A stretch of DNA of 64,000 bases from Nonomuraea rubra (lineage in GTDB: Bacteria; Actinomycetota; Actinomycetes; Streptosporangiales; Streptosporangiaceae), in the NCBI RefSeq assembly GCF_014207985.1, contig NZ_JACHMI010000001.1, positions 2,029,001 through 2,093,000 of the forward strand, given 5' to 3'. Under the pieces are notes generated by a model that saw only the letters and a list, made by a program, of their open reading frames with translations, searched no databases and was not told the DNA's origin. A program made the translations under genes and the position numbers. This document shows, piece by piece, positions 32,144 through 42,419 of this stretch. Every line of letters starts with the position of its first letter. Position 1 is the first letter of the stretch.

Positions 32144-35098
32144 ATGCTCGACCCCTTGCCCGAGGACGACGGGACTTCACCGGCGGTTTCTACGCCGCAT
32201 TTCGTGGGTCGTGATCGGGAGATGGCGGCGCTTCGGGTCGCCTTGGCCCGGCCGCCGGCGATCGTGCTGGTAGAGGGCGAGGCGGGGATCGGGAAGAGCC
32301 GGCTGCTGCGAGAGTGGTTGGCCGCGCCGGACCAGCGCACTGCCTTGGTCTCGGTGTGCCCACCGCTTCGCGAGTCGCTGACGTTGGGGCCGATCGTCGA
32401 CGCGTTCCGTGGGATCGGCCGCCCGGTGTCGCGATTGCGGCTCACCGAGCTCGCGGGTGCGTTACGGCCCCTGTTCCCTGAATGGTCCTCGGACCTGCCG
32501 CCCGCATTGCCGCCTTTGGACGATGCGAAGGCGGCACGGCATCGCCTGTTCCGCGCCCTGGACGAGCTGCTGCGGGCTCTGCGGGTCGACGTTCTCGTGC
32601 TCGAGGACGCTCACTGGGCCGACGAGGTGACCTTGGAGTTCCTGCTGTTCGTCGCCTCCCGGCAGCAATCGGACGGGCCAAGCCTCGTGATCTCCTATCG
32701 GCCGGAGGAGGTGGACGCCGGATCGCTGTTGCTGCGGCTGACGTCCCGGTTGCCTGCCGGCGTGACCCAGCTGAGGATCGCCCTGGCGCCGATGCGACCC
32801 GACGACACGGCGGCGCTGGTGTCCTCGATGCTGGACGGCAACCCGATATCGCAGGAGTTCACGACGTTCATGCACGAGCGGACCGGTGGCGTTCCTCTGG
32901 TGCTGGAGGAGTCGGTTCGCCTCATGTGCGACCGTGCCGACCTCGTCTTCCGCGACGGGCAGTGGGTCCGGCTGAAGCTGCGCAAGCTACAGGTGCCGCC
33001 GACGGTGCGCGACTCCACCCGGGAGCGGGTGGGCCGTCTGTCGCCGACGGCGCAGCAGGTGTTGCGAGCCGCGGCTACGTTGGCTGAGCGGTCATCGGTG
33101 GCCACGATCGCGATGACCGCCGGTCTGTCACCGGCTGTGTGCCGAGGCGCCATCGCGGAGGCGGCCGACGCCGGCCTCCTGGACGGAGACGGCCGCGGCC
33201 AGTGGCGATTCCGGCATGTGCTGGCCGCCACGGCTGTCTACGAAGCGATCCAGCTGACCGACCGCAGGCACTTCCACCTGCTGGCCGGCCGGGCCTTGGA
33301 GGACATCCATCCGCCGCCTGTCGCACGCCTTGCCCACCACTTCCGTGAGGCGGGCGAGACGCGGTCCTGGGCCCGGTACGCCGAGCAGGGTGCCGAGTTG
33401 GCCATGGCCTCGGGTGACCACACCAAGGCGGTCGACTTGCTGGTCGATCTGTTCTCGTGGTCCGAGCTGGCGCCGGCGGATCGGGCACGGGTCGCGCGCA
33501 TCGCCGGAGTAGCCGCACTGGGCCGTCGCGAACCGGTCGACGAGGTCTACCACCGCGTGATCCGTACCTTGCGCTCGGTGCTGGAGACCCCCGGTCTCTC
33601 CGCCCGCCAGCAGGCGGAGATCCGAAACCCCCTGGGTCGGCTCCTGATCATCGGGGGTGAGGCGCAGGCCGCACTCAGCGAGCTCGAGCAAGCGGTGGCC
33701 AACCTCGACCATGACCCGGTCGAGGCGGCTCGGGCCATGACCTATCTGGGATGGGCCTATGCGGGACCGTGGCCGGCGTCGACCCATCGGCGCTGGCTGG
33801 ATCGCGCCGCCGAGCTCACCGCCGAAGTCGATTCTCCCGCAGAGCGGCTGAATCTGGCCGGCAACCGAGCCGCTGCGTTGCTCATGCTCGGCGAAGAGGA
33901 GGCCTGGGACGTCGTCGCTGACCTGCCCATCGACGGCGCGGCCTCGGCGGAGCGTCTCGACGTGGCCCGCATCCACGTGAATGTCGGGACCGGCGCGCTG
34001 ATCTGGGGTCGGTACGCCGACGCGGAAGAACACCTCGCCGTGGCCATGCGCCTTGCCGAGGCCGAGCAGGCGTCCCGGCTGCAACACAACGTCCGGCTCG
34101 AACAGGCCAACCTGGCGTGGTTCACCGGCCGCTGGGAGGGTCTCGCGGAGAGGAGCGCGGCACTCGCCGATGCCGACCGAGACCGGCCGGCGTACTACCT
34201 CGGCAGCATTCGCCTCGCGGCCCGGCTGGCAGCCGCAGCCGGACGGCGGCGCGCCGCGGGGGAGCAGTTCCGGCTGGTCCTTGAGGAGTCTGCCCGTCTC
34301 GGCGCAGCCGACGACACGATGGAGGCCGCCGCTGCGCTGGCCAGACTGTGGCTGACGGACGGTAACAGCGGCCGGGCGCTGCAGATCACGGACGAGCCGA
34401 TGGGCACAGTCCAGAGAAAGGGCATCTGGGTCTGGGCGGCGGACCTCGTCCCCGCCCGGATCGAGGCGTACCTCGTCGCGGGCGACCTGAAGGCCGCGAC
34501 ACGCCTGAGTGACCAGTTCGCCAGAGGACTGCGTGGCCGTACAGCGCCTGCGCCCCGCGCCGCCCTCACCGTATGCCGCGCTCTGCTGCTCGCCGCGGCC
34601 GGAGACCACGCCCGCGCGGCGAGGGCGTACGACCGGGCGGCACGCGCCTGGGACGCGTTGCCGCGCCCCTACGACGCCATGCTCGCCCGCGAGCGTCAAG
34701 CCGAGGCGCTCATGGCGCAAGGCCAGATCGAACAGGGCCGAGAGCTGCTGGCCGCACAGTACGAACAACTGTTCAGGCTCGGAGCCCGCGGCGATGCGGA
34801 CCGGGTCGCACAGCGGCTTCGCGAACACGGCGCCGAGGTTCCGCGATTGTGGCGCGGCGGCCGACGGGGGTACGGCGACCGGCTCTCACCTCGTGAGCTC
34901 GACGTGGTCCGGCTGGTCGTCGCCGGCAAGACGAACCGGGAGATCAGCCGGATTCTGGCCAAGTCACCGGCCACGGTGGATCAGCAGCTGCGTGCGGCGA
35001 TGCGCAAGCTGAAGGTGAGTTCCCGGACCGCGCTCGCGGTCAAGGCGGTAGAGGCCGGAGTGTTCGCAGAAGAGGATTCCCTCGACGACCCGTCGTGA
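32144..35098 (+). CDS. large ATP-binding LuxR-family (LAL/MalT-like) regulator
   Basis: This 984-residue protein starts at the ATG at 32144. After HFVGRDREMAALRVAL comes an AAA/STAND ATPase with Walker A VEGEAGIGKSRLL (about residue 44) and Walker B VLVLEDAHWAD (about 149). A long helical TPR-like region (about 420-880) is followed by a C-terminal LuxR helix-turn-helix, LSPRELDVVRLVVAGKTN then SPATVDQQLRAAMRKLKV. LAL regulators bind ATP and an inducer and often activate secondary-metabolite or catabolic genes. Its position just upstream of the giant subtilase, in the same direction, makes that gene a possible target. No adjacent biosynthetic cluster is visible. Confidence 0.92.
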   Translation: MLDPLPEDDGTSPAVSTPHFVGRDREMAALRVALARPPAIVLVEGEAGIGKSRLLREWLAAPDQRTALVSVCPPLRESLTLGPIVDAFRGIGRPVSRLRLTELAGALRPLFPEWSSDLPPALPPLDDAKAARHRLFRALDELLRALRVDVLVLEDAHWADEVTLEFLLFVASRQQSDGPSLVISYRPEEVDAGSLLLRLTSRLPAGVTQLRIALAPMRPDDTAALVSSMLDGNPISQEFTTFMHERTGGVPLVLEESVRLMCDRADLVFRDGQWVRLKLRKLQVPPTVRDSTRERVGRLSPTAQQVLRAAATLAERSSVATIAMTAGLSPAVCRGAIAEAADAGLLDGDGRGQWRFRHVLAATAVYEAIQLTDRRHFHLLAGRALEDIHPPPVARLAHHFREAGETRSWARYAEQGAELAMASGDHTKAVDLLVDLFSWSELAPADRARVARIAGVAALGRREPVDEVYHRVIRTLRSVLETPGLSARQQAEIRNPLGRLLIIGGEAQAALSELEQAVANLDHDPVEAARAMTYLGWAYAGPWPASTHRRWLDRAAELTAEVDSPAERLNLAGNRAAALLMLGEEEAWDVVADLPIDGAASAERLDVARIHVNVGTGALIWGRYADAEEHLAVAMRLAEAEQASRLQHNVRLEQANLAWFTGRWEGLAERSAALADADRDRPAYYLGSIRLAARLAAAAGRRRAAGEQFRLVLEESARLGAADDTMEAAAALARLWLTDGNSGRALQITDEPMGTVQRKGIWVWAADLVPARIEAYLVAGDLKAATRLSDQFARGLRGRTAPAPRAALTVCRALLLAAAGDHARAARAYDRAARAWDALPRPYDAMLARERQAEALMAQGQIEQGRELLAAQYEQLFRLGARGDADRVAQRLREHGAEVPRLWRGGRRGYGDRLSPRELDVVRLVVAGKTNREISRILAKSPATVDQQLRAAMRKLKVSSRTALAVKAVEAGVFAEEDSLDDPS

Positions 35099-35178
35099 AA
35101 ATTGACGTATCCGCCGGATAGCGAAGGTCGCTCGTCACCCCGAGCATGACTTCATGATCCATGGCTTTAGGGCAGTGC

Positions 35179-35361
35179 ATGCCTGAGCGACCTATCGCGC
35201 GTGACGACTCCGTCATCGAGCACCAGCAACCACTTGAGCTGTCGTGCGAGCCACGCGTCAGCACTCCCGACGCCCCTGGTGCCCCCGACGCCCCCGACGC
35301 CCGGGATGCCGGCGATGCCGACGACGACGACGAGAGCCACGACCCCTACCAACCCCTGTAG
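35179..35361 (+). CDS. small acidic Pro/Asp-rich peptide upstream of the subtilase
   Basis: This possible 60-residue gene starts at the ATG at 35179 (MPERPIARDDSVIEHQQPLE; an in-frame ATG at 35161 is also possible). Its C-terminal half is built of PDAPGAPDAPDARDAGDAD followed by DDDESHDPYQPL, and there is one Cys. The stop at 35361 lies 17 bases before the GTG of the secreted subtilase, so the two could be co-transcribed. There is no signal peptide and I recognise no family. It may be a leader-type peptide, a protease-associated peptide or merely a chance frame in low-complexity DNA. Confidence 0.3.
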   Translation: MPERPIARDDSVIEHQQPLELSCEPRVSTPDAPGAPDAPDARDAGDADDDDESHDPYQPL

Positions 35362-35378
35362 GCCGGAGGACCCCCCAC

Positions 35379-38300
35379 GTGAGACTGAAAGCCCTCGTCG
35401 CTTCGCTGACCGTAGCGGTCGGCCTGAGCATGATCCCGCCATTACCGGCGTCGGCCGCTGAGCCGGATCCCGGTGCGCCCGCCGGCAAGATCGCGTCAGA
35501 CCTGAAGGGCCGCTTCCGCACGGAGCCGGTCTCCGACTTCTGGATCACGTTCGACACCAAGGCCGACCTCGCGCCGGCGAAGAAGATCGCCGACTGGGCC
35601 GCTCGCGGTCAGTTCGTCTACGACGCGCTGAAGGCCTCGGCCAAGGCCTCCGCGGCGTCCGTCTCCGCCCAGCTCGACGCGGCGGGCGTGAAGTACACCT
35701 CCTACCCGCTCGTCAACGCCGTGCTCGTCAAGGGCGGCACGCAGGAGCTCGCGCTCGACGTCGCCTCGGTCGGGCAGGTCGCCGAGATCCAGGCGTCGCC
35801 ACAGGTCGCGCTGGTCGAGCCCGTGGACGAGAAGACGCCGCCCGACCAGGCCGTCCGCCCCTCCACCACCGCCGAGGACGGCACCGTCTCGTGGGGTCTG
35901 GACGCCATTCACGCCCCCCAGGCCTGGGCCATGGGGGCCACCGGTGCGGGCATCACCGTGTCCAACCTCGACTCGGGCGTTCAGTTCGACCACCCCGCCC
36001 TGATGCACCAGTACCGCGGCACGAAGCCCGACGGCACCGTCGACCACAACTACAACTGGATGGGCACCCGGGGTACGTGCACCGGCGTACCGTGCGACGA
36101 CGACGGACACGGCACGCACACCATGGGCACCATGGTCGGCGACGACGGCACCAACCACGTTGGCGTCGCCCCGGACGCGAAGTGGATCGCGACGAACGGC
36201 TGCTGCGACAGCACCGGCGTCGAGTCGCTGCTCAAGTCCGGCTGGTGGTTGCTCGCCCCGACCGACGTCAACGGGAACAACCCCGACCCGTCCAAGCGCC
36301 CCCACGTCATCAACAACTCGTGGGGCCAGAACGCCGAGCACAACTTCGACGACTTCTTCAAGGCCATCGACGAGGCCTGGAGCGCCGCGGGCATTTTCAG
36401 CGTCTGGTCATCGGGCAACACCACGCCGTACGCGGCCTGCGACACCGTCTCCTCGCCCGGCTCCGCCGAGAGTGCCTACTCGGTCGGCGCCTACGCGTCG
36501 GACGGCAAGCTCGCGTTATTCTCCCGCAAGGGCGAGGGTGAAGGTGGCCGGATCAAGCCCGAGATCTCCGCTCCGGGCGTCGCCGTCCGTTCGTCCTACC
36601 TGAACGGCGGTTACACCGAGATGTCCGGCACATCGATGGCGGCTCCCCACGTCGCCGGGGCCGTCGCCGGCCTGTGGAGCTACGACCCGACCCTCATCGG
36701 GCAGGTCGAGGAGACCCGCCGCCTGCTGGCCGAGTCGGCCGTCGACGTCGACGACACCGAGTGCGGCGGCACCGCCGACCTCAACAACAAGTACGGGGAA
36801 GGCCGGCTCGACCTCGTCCGCCTGCTCGAGCTCGCACCCCGGCAGGGCGGCACCCTCACCGGTGTCGTCACCGCCGACGGCGACCCGGTCCCCGCCGCCG
36901 ACGTGACGATCAGCGGACCGTTCAGCCGGTCCGTCGGGACCGACAAGGACGGCCGGTTCACGGTAAATCTCCCGGTCGGCGACTACCAGATCAGCACCAA
37001 GGTCTTCGGGTACCTGACGGCGACCGCGAGCGCCACGATCACCCTCGGCCAGAACACCTCGGTCGAGGTTCCCCTCACCGCCGCCGCGCGCCACGACATC
37101 AGCGGCAGGGTCATCGACGACAAGAAGCAGCCCGTCCCGAACGCCGAGGTCTCCGTCAAGGACACGCCGCTGGACGCCGTGCGCACGGACGCCAACGGCG
37201 CGTTCACGATCGCCGGTGTGCCGGAGGGCCAGTACGGGCTCGCCGTCACGCCCAACGCCTGCTTCTCGCCGACGCTCGTCCCGCTGACCGTCGGTGCCGA
37301 GAACAAGCCGCTGGAGATCCCGATCGGGCTCGTCGTCGACAAGGGCGGCTACAGCTGCTCCGTCTCCGAGGGGGAGTACCTGCGCGGCACCGACCCGGTC
37401 GCGTTCACGAGCGGCGTGTGGGCGACGGTGAACCTGCCGTTCCCGATCGCGCTCTACAACGGCAGCCACGACACCCTCGGAATCAGCCTGCGCGGCGTGA
37501 TCTCCCCGGACACCTCCACCGGACCCGGCACCGGCGGTGCGGGCGTCTTCCCGTTCTCCGTCCCGTCCCCCGTCGAGTTCGCCCCCGGCGGGGGAGTCTT
37601 CACGGCGGCCACCAAGGTCGACGGCGAGGACGCGTTCGTCATCGAGTTCCGCAACGCCAAGATCTGGGCCTACCCGATCCGGTCCGAGTACACGGAGCCG
37701 GTCAACTTCTCGGCCACGCTCACCCGCTCGGGCAAGGTGATCTTCGGGTACGGCGACGGCATCGGGACCGACGACCCGGTGACCGGCGGGGCCCGCACCA
37801 TCACCGGCATCCAGGGCTGGGCCGGTGTGGACGGCATCCGGTACTCCGACAACGTCCCGGTGCTCCACGACGGGATGATCGTCACCTACGATCTTCCGGA
37901 CTGGGGATACCTCGACGCGACCGTCGTCGACAAGAACGACGGGCTGCCGGTGTCCGGGGCCAAGGTCTCGCTCTCCGACGAGAACGGCCTCGTCGAGAGC
38001 GTCACGACCAACGGGACGGGCATCGTGCATCGCCAGCTGCCGGTCGCCGGCTACACGATGACCGTCGAGGCGCCGAACTACGTGACGGGGTCGTACGACT
38101 TCACCCTCGACAAGCTCTACGCGAAGGCGACGGTCGACGCGCGCCTCACCACGGGCGCCGCCGGCCTGAAGGTGAGCGGCCTCGACGCCGTGATGGGAAC
38201 CGACCAGAACGGTGTGGGCTCGCTGACGCTGACCAACAACGGTTCCGCCCCGCTCACGTACGACCTGGGCGAGGCCGCGCGCCACCCCGAGCTCGACGCC

Positions 38301-41300
38301 GCCGGCGCCACCACGCGCACCGGGACGGGTGCGGACAGCACGATCGACCTCACCGCGTGGAAGGCCGGTGCGAGCGGCATGAAGCCGTCGAACGTCGACG
38401 GCAAGGCCGCGACGGCGAGCGCCGCGGAAGCACAGGCGGCCGACAAGGTCGGCACGACCTCCGGCGGCGACGTCATCACCCGCATCGAGATCCCGGGCAC
38501 GATCGCGGAGAAGGAGCCCTCCGGCATCGGGTACGACGGCGACGTCTGGGTCCACGACTACAACGCGCGGACCAACACCGCCTACGCCGTGACGGGCAAG
38601 CGGACCGGCAAGGTCTTCGACGCCTCGTGGAACCCCAAGTACCGGGCGTTCGACATGGCGCTCGACACCAAGACCGGTGACATGTGCCAGATGGAGGACA
38701 GCCCGGCCAGCTACATCCACTGCTTCGACCGGGAGACCGGAAAGGAAACCCGGCAGATCAAGGGTGACTGGTCCACGCTGCAGCTGACCGGACTCGCCTA
38801 CAACCCGGCCGAGGACGTGTTCTACGTCGGCGGCCGGGCGAACGGCCTGATCGGAACCGTCGCCGGGACGTCGCACGACAACGCGGGTGCGCTGCTGTCC
38901 TTCTGCGCCCCGCCGCTGCCCGAGGTGATGGGCCTGGCCTACAACCAGGCCTCCGACACCATCTGGTACACCGACCTCACCTCGAACAGGCCCACCCGCC
39001 TGCTGCAGGTCGACCCCGACGACTGCTCGCTCGTCAACGCGTGGTGGTTCCCGGGTCAGAAGGCGGGCCAGGGTGGTGGCCTCGAGACCGACTCGACCGG
39101 GGCGCTGTGGGCGGCGGACCAGATCGCCGATGACGTCGTGCTGGTCGATGTCGAGGACGACCTGCTCACCGACCTGCCCTGGCTGTCGCTCTCCTCGACC
39201 GGCGGCACCCTGGCCCCGGGCGAGTCGGCGACGGTCAAGGTCTCGATCTCCTCGAAGGACGCCGACCCGGGCACTCTCGGCGCGAACATCGTCGTGTTGT
39301 CCGACTCCGGACGGCAGCCCAAGACCTACGTCCCGGTGACGCTCACGACCACGAAGTACCAGGTCGGCGTCAACGCCGGCGGCCCCTCGCTCACCGACGC
39401 CGCCGGCTTCACCTGGTCTGGCGACCAGGCGGCCGGTGACGGGGCGTGGGGCTACGCCGGGAAGGGCAAGACGATCTCCGCGAGCGCCGCGATCGAGGGC
39501 ACCGAGGACGACGCCCTGTTCCAGTCCCAGCGCACCACGCCGGGCAAGGACCTGGTCTACAGGTTCCCCGACGCGCCGAAGGGCACCTACGCCGTCGACC
39601 TCGGGTTCGCGGAGATCGAGCGGGTGAACCGGGGCAAGCGGGTGTTCGACGTCCTCGTCGACGGCGAGCTGACGCAGTACGCCTACGACGTCGTGGGAGC
39701 CGTCGGCCCGAACGCCGCCGACTGGCACACCGCCGTCGTGCAGCACGACGGCGGTCCGCTGACCGTGGAGCTGCGGGGCGGGAAGGGCCTGCGGGCCCCG
39801 AGCATCGCGGCGCTGCGCGTGACGCTCGATCCGCGCGGAGACGAGGCGGAGCCGGAGCCCCAGCCCGAGCAGCCGGAGCCGGGCCCCGTGCCGGTGGCCC
39901 CCGCCGGTCGCTCGTACTCGATGAAGGTGACCGACGGGCTCTACCGCCAGGGCACGGAGGATTCCGGGTGGCACGGCGATGACGTCTGCGGCGTGCTGTG
40001 GTTCGACTCCAGCTTCCTGTTCCCGTTCTACGACACGGCCTGGGACGGCGTGTGTGTGACGACGAACGGCGCGCTGATCTTCGACCGGGCCAGCGCCTTG
40101 GGGAGCAACACGGCGCTGCCGTCGCGATACGCGTTCGACGCGATCTATCCGTTCTGGGACGACCTGGTCGTCGACGACCAGGCGGGCATCTACTTCGGCA
40201 CCACCGAGGTGGACGGCCTGGCCGCTGAGGTCATCGAGTGGCGCAACGCCACCTTCGACAGCGACAGGGCGGCCCGGGTGAGCTTCTCGGTCACCCTGAT
40301 CGCGGACGGCCGCATCCAGATCGGGTACGGCGACGGCATCGGCGGCGACAACCCCCTCACCCGCGGGTCGTCGGCAACGGTCGGCCTGGAGAGCCTGACG
40401 CGCAACCCCGCGAGCCAGTACTCCTTCAACCAGCCCATCCTGACGGCCGGTCTCGGGCTGGAGTACACCCTCCCGGCTGCGGGCACGATCGAGGGCACGG
40501 TCACCGACGCGAACGACGGCAAGCCGATCGCGGGCGCGATCGTCACGCTCAGGGGGCCGAACGGTGAACGGGTCATCATCGCCGACGAGAAGGGCCGGTG
40601 GAAGGCCCAGGCGCTGGTCGGCGAGAACACCGTGCAGGTCTGGGCGCCGAACTATGTCACGGCCAGCCACCCCGTGACCATCGCCAAGAAGGATCAGGCC
40701 GAGGTGGTCGACGCGAAGTTGACCACGGGCGTCGCAACCGTCACGGGAGGTGACCTCGACTGGCTCCTCGGCCCGGACCAGAAGGCGACCGCCGACGTGA
40801 CCGTGACCAACACCGGCTCCGCCCCGCTCGAGGTGCGGCTCAGCGAGCAGAAACGCACCAGCGACGGCGGGCACGAGGCCGCCGACCTTCCGTGGCTGAC
40901 CCTCACGGGCGCGGCCGCGGCCGGCACGGTCAAGCTCGCGGCCGGCGAGTCCACCACGGTCACGGCAACGGCCGACAACACTGCCGTCGAGCCCGGCGTG
41001 CTCGTCGGGGACGTGCTCGTGGCGTCGAACGCCGGCAAGGGCGAAGCCCAGCTCAGGCCGGTCCGCCTGGCGACCTCGGCCTACTGGAGGGGCGTCGACG
41101 CGGGCGGGTCCGGGCACGTCGGTGCCGACGGCTTCGTCTGGTCACCCGACCAGGAACTCGGCTCGCGGCCGTGGGGCTACGTCGGCGGCAGGGCGCGTGC
41201 CACCAAGGCCGACATCGGCGGCACGGAGGACGACGACCTGTTCCGCACCCAGCGGACCGGCGAGACGTTCGCCTACGTGTTCAAGAACGCGCCCGCCGGG

Positions 41301-41558
41301 ACTTACCGAATCGGCCTCGACTTTGCGGAGATCGAGAATGTCAAGGCCGGCAAGCGTGCCTTCGATGTTGTGGTCGACGGCAAAGCCCTGCTCCACGACC
41401 ACGACGTGCAGGCGAGGGCGGGTGCGCTGACCGCGGACGTGAACACGGTCACCGTCGAGCACGCCGGTGGCGATCTGAAGGTCGAGTTTCGCCGCGAGAC
41501 CGGCGAGCGCGACCCGATCCTCAATGCCCTGAAGGTCCAGGAGGACCCGCGCCTATGA
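35379..41558 (+). CDS. giant secreted subtilisin-family (S8) protease with malectin-like domains
   Basis: This 2059-residue protein starts at the GTG at 35379, after GGAGGA. A signal peptide (1-28) and an I9-like propeptide precede an S8 catalytic domain with Asp198 (SNLDSGVQFDHP), His244 (DDGHGTHTMG) and Ser419 (SGTSMAAPHVAG). Then come carboxypeptidase-regulatory-like beta domains (from about 489, GGTLTGVVTADGDPVPAADV), a six-bladed-propeller-like region (about 1040-1260), and two malectin-like domains (about 1326-1484, VGVNAGGPSLTDAAG; and 1902-2059, GVDAGGSGHVGADG). The second half repeats the order regulatory-like domain, Ig-like strand domain, malectin. Malectin domains bind carbohydrate, so the protease may act on or be anchored to cell-wall or glycoprotein substrates. 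The overall design resembles bacillopeptidase-F-like actinobacterial proteases. Confidence 0.92.
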   Translation: MRLKALVASLTVAVGLSMIPPLPASAAEPDPGAPAGKIASDLKGRFRTEPVSDFWITFDTKADLAPAKKIADWAARGQFVYDALKASAKASAASVSAQLDAAGVKYTSYPLVNAVLVKGGTQELALDVASVGQVAEIQASPQVALVEPVDEKTPPDQAVRPSTTAEDGTVSWGLDAIHAPQAWAMGATGAGITVSNLDSGVQFDHPALMHQYRGTKPDGTVDHNYNWMGTRGTCTGVPCDDDGHGTHTMGTMVGDDGTNHVGVAPDAKWIATNGCCDSTGVESLLKSGWWLLAPTDVNGNNPDPSKRPHVINNSWGQNAEHNFDDFFKAIDEAWSAAGIFSVWSSGNTTPYAACDTVSSPGSAESAYSVGAYASDGKLALFSRKGEGEGGRIKPEISAPGVAVRSSYLNGGYTEMSGTSMAAPHVAGAVAGLWSYDPTLIGQVEETRRLLAESAVDVDDTECGGTADLNNKYGEGRLDLVRLLELAPRQGGTLTGVVTADGDPVPAADVTISGPFSRSVGTDKDGRFTVNLPVGDYQISTKVFGYLTATASATITLGQNTSVEVPLTAAARHDISGRVIDDKKQPVPNAEVSVKDTPLDAVRTDANGAFTIAGVPEGQYGLAVTPNACFSPTLVPLTVGAENKPLEIPIGLVVDKGGYSCSVSEGEYLRGTDPVAFTSGVWATVNLPFPIALYNGSHDTLGISLRGVISPDTSTGPGTGGAGVFPFSVPSPVEFAPGGGVFTAATKVDGEDAFVIEFRNAKIWAYPIRSEYTEPVNFSATLTRSGKVIFGYGDGIGTDDPVTGGARTITGIQGWAGVDGIRYSDNVPVLHDGMIVTYDLPDWGYLDATVVDKNDGLPVSGAKVSLSDENGLVESVTTNGTGIVHRQLPVAGYTMTVEAPNYVTGSYDFTLDKLYAKATVDARLTTGAAGLKVSGLDAVMGTDQNGVGSLTLTNNGSAPLTYDLGEAARHPELDAAGATTRTGTGADSTIDLTAWKAGASGMKPSNVDGKAATASAAEAQAADKVGTTSGGDVITRIEIPGTIAEKEPSGIGYDGDVWVHDYNARTNTAYAVTGKRTGKVFDASWNPKYRAFDMALDTKTGDMCQMEDSPASYIHCFDRETGKETRQIKGDWSTLQLTGLAYNPAEDVFYVGGRANGLIGTVAGTSHDNAGALLSFCAPPLPEVMGLAYNQASDTIWYTDLTSNRPTRLLQVDPDDCSLVNAWWFPGQKAGQGGGLETDSTGALWAADQIADDVVLVDVEDDLLTDLPWLSLSSTGGTLAPGESATVKVSISSKDADPGTLGANIVVLSDSGRQPKTYVPVTLTTTKYQVGVNAGGPSLTDAAGFTWSGDQAAGDGAWGYAGKGKTISASAAIEGTEDDALFQSQRTTPGKDLVYRFPDAPKGTYAVDLGFAEIERVNRGKRVFDVLVDGELTQYAYDVVGAVGPNAADWHTAVVQHDGGPLTVELRGGKGLRAPSIAALRVTLDPRGDEAEPEPQPEQPEPGPVPVAPAGRSYSMKVTDGLYRQGTEDSGWHGDDVCGVLWFDSSFLFPFYDTAWDGVCVTTNGALIFDRASALGSNTALPSRYAFDAIYPFWDDLVVDDQAGIYFGTTEVDGLAAEVIEWRNATFDSDRAARVSFSVTLIADGRIQIGYGDGIGGDNPLTRGSSATVGLESLTRNPASQYSFNQPILTAGLGLEYTLPAAGTIEGTVTDANDGKPIAGAIVTLRGPNGERVIIADEKGRWKAQALVGENTVQVWAPNYVTASHPVTIAKKDQAEVVDAKLTTGVATVTGGDLDWLLGPDQKATADVTVTNTGSAPLEVRLSEQKRTSDGGHEAADLPWLTLTGAAAAGTVKLAAGESTTVTATADNTAVEPGVLVGDVLVASNAGKGEAQLRPVRLATSAYWRGVDAGGSGHVGADGFVWSPDQELGSRPWGYVGGRARATKADIGGTEDDDLFRTQRTGETFAYVFKNAPAGTYRIGLDFAEIENVKAGKRAFDVVVDGKALLHDHDVQARAGALTADVNTVTVEHAGGDLKVEFRRETGERDPILNALKVQEDPRL

Positions 41559-41581
41559 GCTAGCCGACCAATCCGTCAGCA

Positions 41582-41628
41582 GTGGTCAGAGCCTCCTCGG
41601 AAAGGATCGCCGTGGAGGCTCTGACCAC
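41582..41628 (+). terminator. strong intrinsic hairpin after the subtilase gene
   Basis: GTGGTCAGAGCCTCC (41582-41596) and GGAGGCTCTGACCAC (41614-41628) form a perfect 15-bp stem with a 17-base loop, 24 bases after the stop codon. No U-tract follows, which is usual for actinomycete terminators. Confidence 0.8.
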
Positions 41629-41989
41629 GACTACCGAGTTTGCGGCTTCCGGCCGTACTCGCGCACTTGGTGGCAAAGAATCCGAGTTCCCCGTCAGTGG
41701 CGGCGCGCCAGACGACGAAGCGCGTTGCCCGCCACTGTGCCTGCCGATAATTGCGTCCGCCCAGTTCACGGCCGCGTGGGCAAGCGCCGCCAGCTCTACG
41801 CCATGTACCGGCCGCCGGCCGACTCCACGCTGGGGCGAGATCTAGCCAAGGTGACCTACCGCGTCACGGTCGCCTCCGAGGAGGGCCATCGCAATGTGCC
41901 CGATCCCGGCTTGTGGAGCCGGCTTGTGAGTGCTCCTGTCCTCGTCGGTGGCACGCTGGCAGCCACCGGCCTGCCGACATGCGACCTGA
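41629..41989. other. gene-less stretch with possible permease debris
   Basis: No complete gene is visible. Fragmentary frames such as AKVTYRVTVASEEGHRNV may be part of the same decayed ABC permease whose C-terminus is recognisable immediately downstream, but I cannot place them confidently. Confidence 0.4.
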
Positions 41990-42180
41990 GCGCTCCACGA
42001 TGATGGCCATCGGCGCCTCACCGGGAACATTGCGGATGGTCGTGGCCGGCCAGGCTCTCTACATCGCCGGGCTCGGCGCGTTGGTGGGACTGCCCGTTCT
42101 GGCGACTGCGGCGGCGCTGATCGCCAGAACCAGACTGCTTCTTGCCCCCGGCTCCTGTCACACCGGATCCTGGTCTGATC
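41990..42180 (+). pseudogene. FtsX/MacB-type ABC permease C-terminal remnant
   Basis: The frame reads MMAIGASPGTLRMVVAGQAL then YIAGLGALVGLPVLATAAAL. This is the hallmark of the last membrane pair of FtsX-domain permeases (R-A-I-G-A-S-x-x-x-L-R-x-V-V-x-x-Q-A-L). The frame ends without the normal final helix and runs into unrelated sequence, and the rest of the protein is absent. Confidence 0.6.
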
Positions 42181-42419
42181 GCGACTATCGCAGGGTTCGG
42201 GGGACGGTCCAGCGCATCACCCAAGAGGACCCCGCCGATCAGAAGACAGAGGTTTCATTTTGTTGGTCTCCACGGGCAGCGCTTGTAGGTGAGCTCTGAC
42301 AGTGGTTGGAGATCAACACGAGGCGAAATGTTGGTGAGAAATGACAGCGCCCGCTCCGCCGTGATCACGCGGAAGCGGGCGCTGGATGGTCTTCAGCCGT
42401 GGTGGGAGGGAGCCGACGA

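Noticed and set aside
36516..41117. Very long open frame (about 1530 codons) on the minus strand opposite the subtilase gene
   Set aside because: It is the antisense shadow of a high-GC coding sequence: composition is dominated by Arg/Val/Gly/Asp/His, it has no domain, and the plus strand encodes a complete subtilase.
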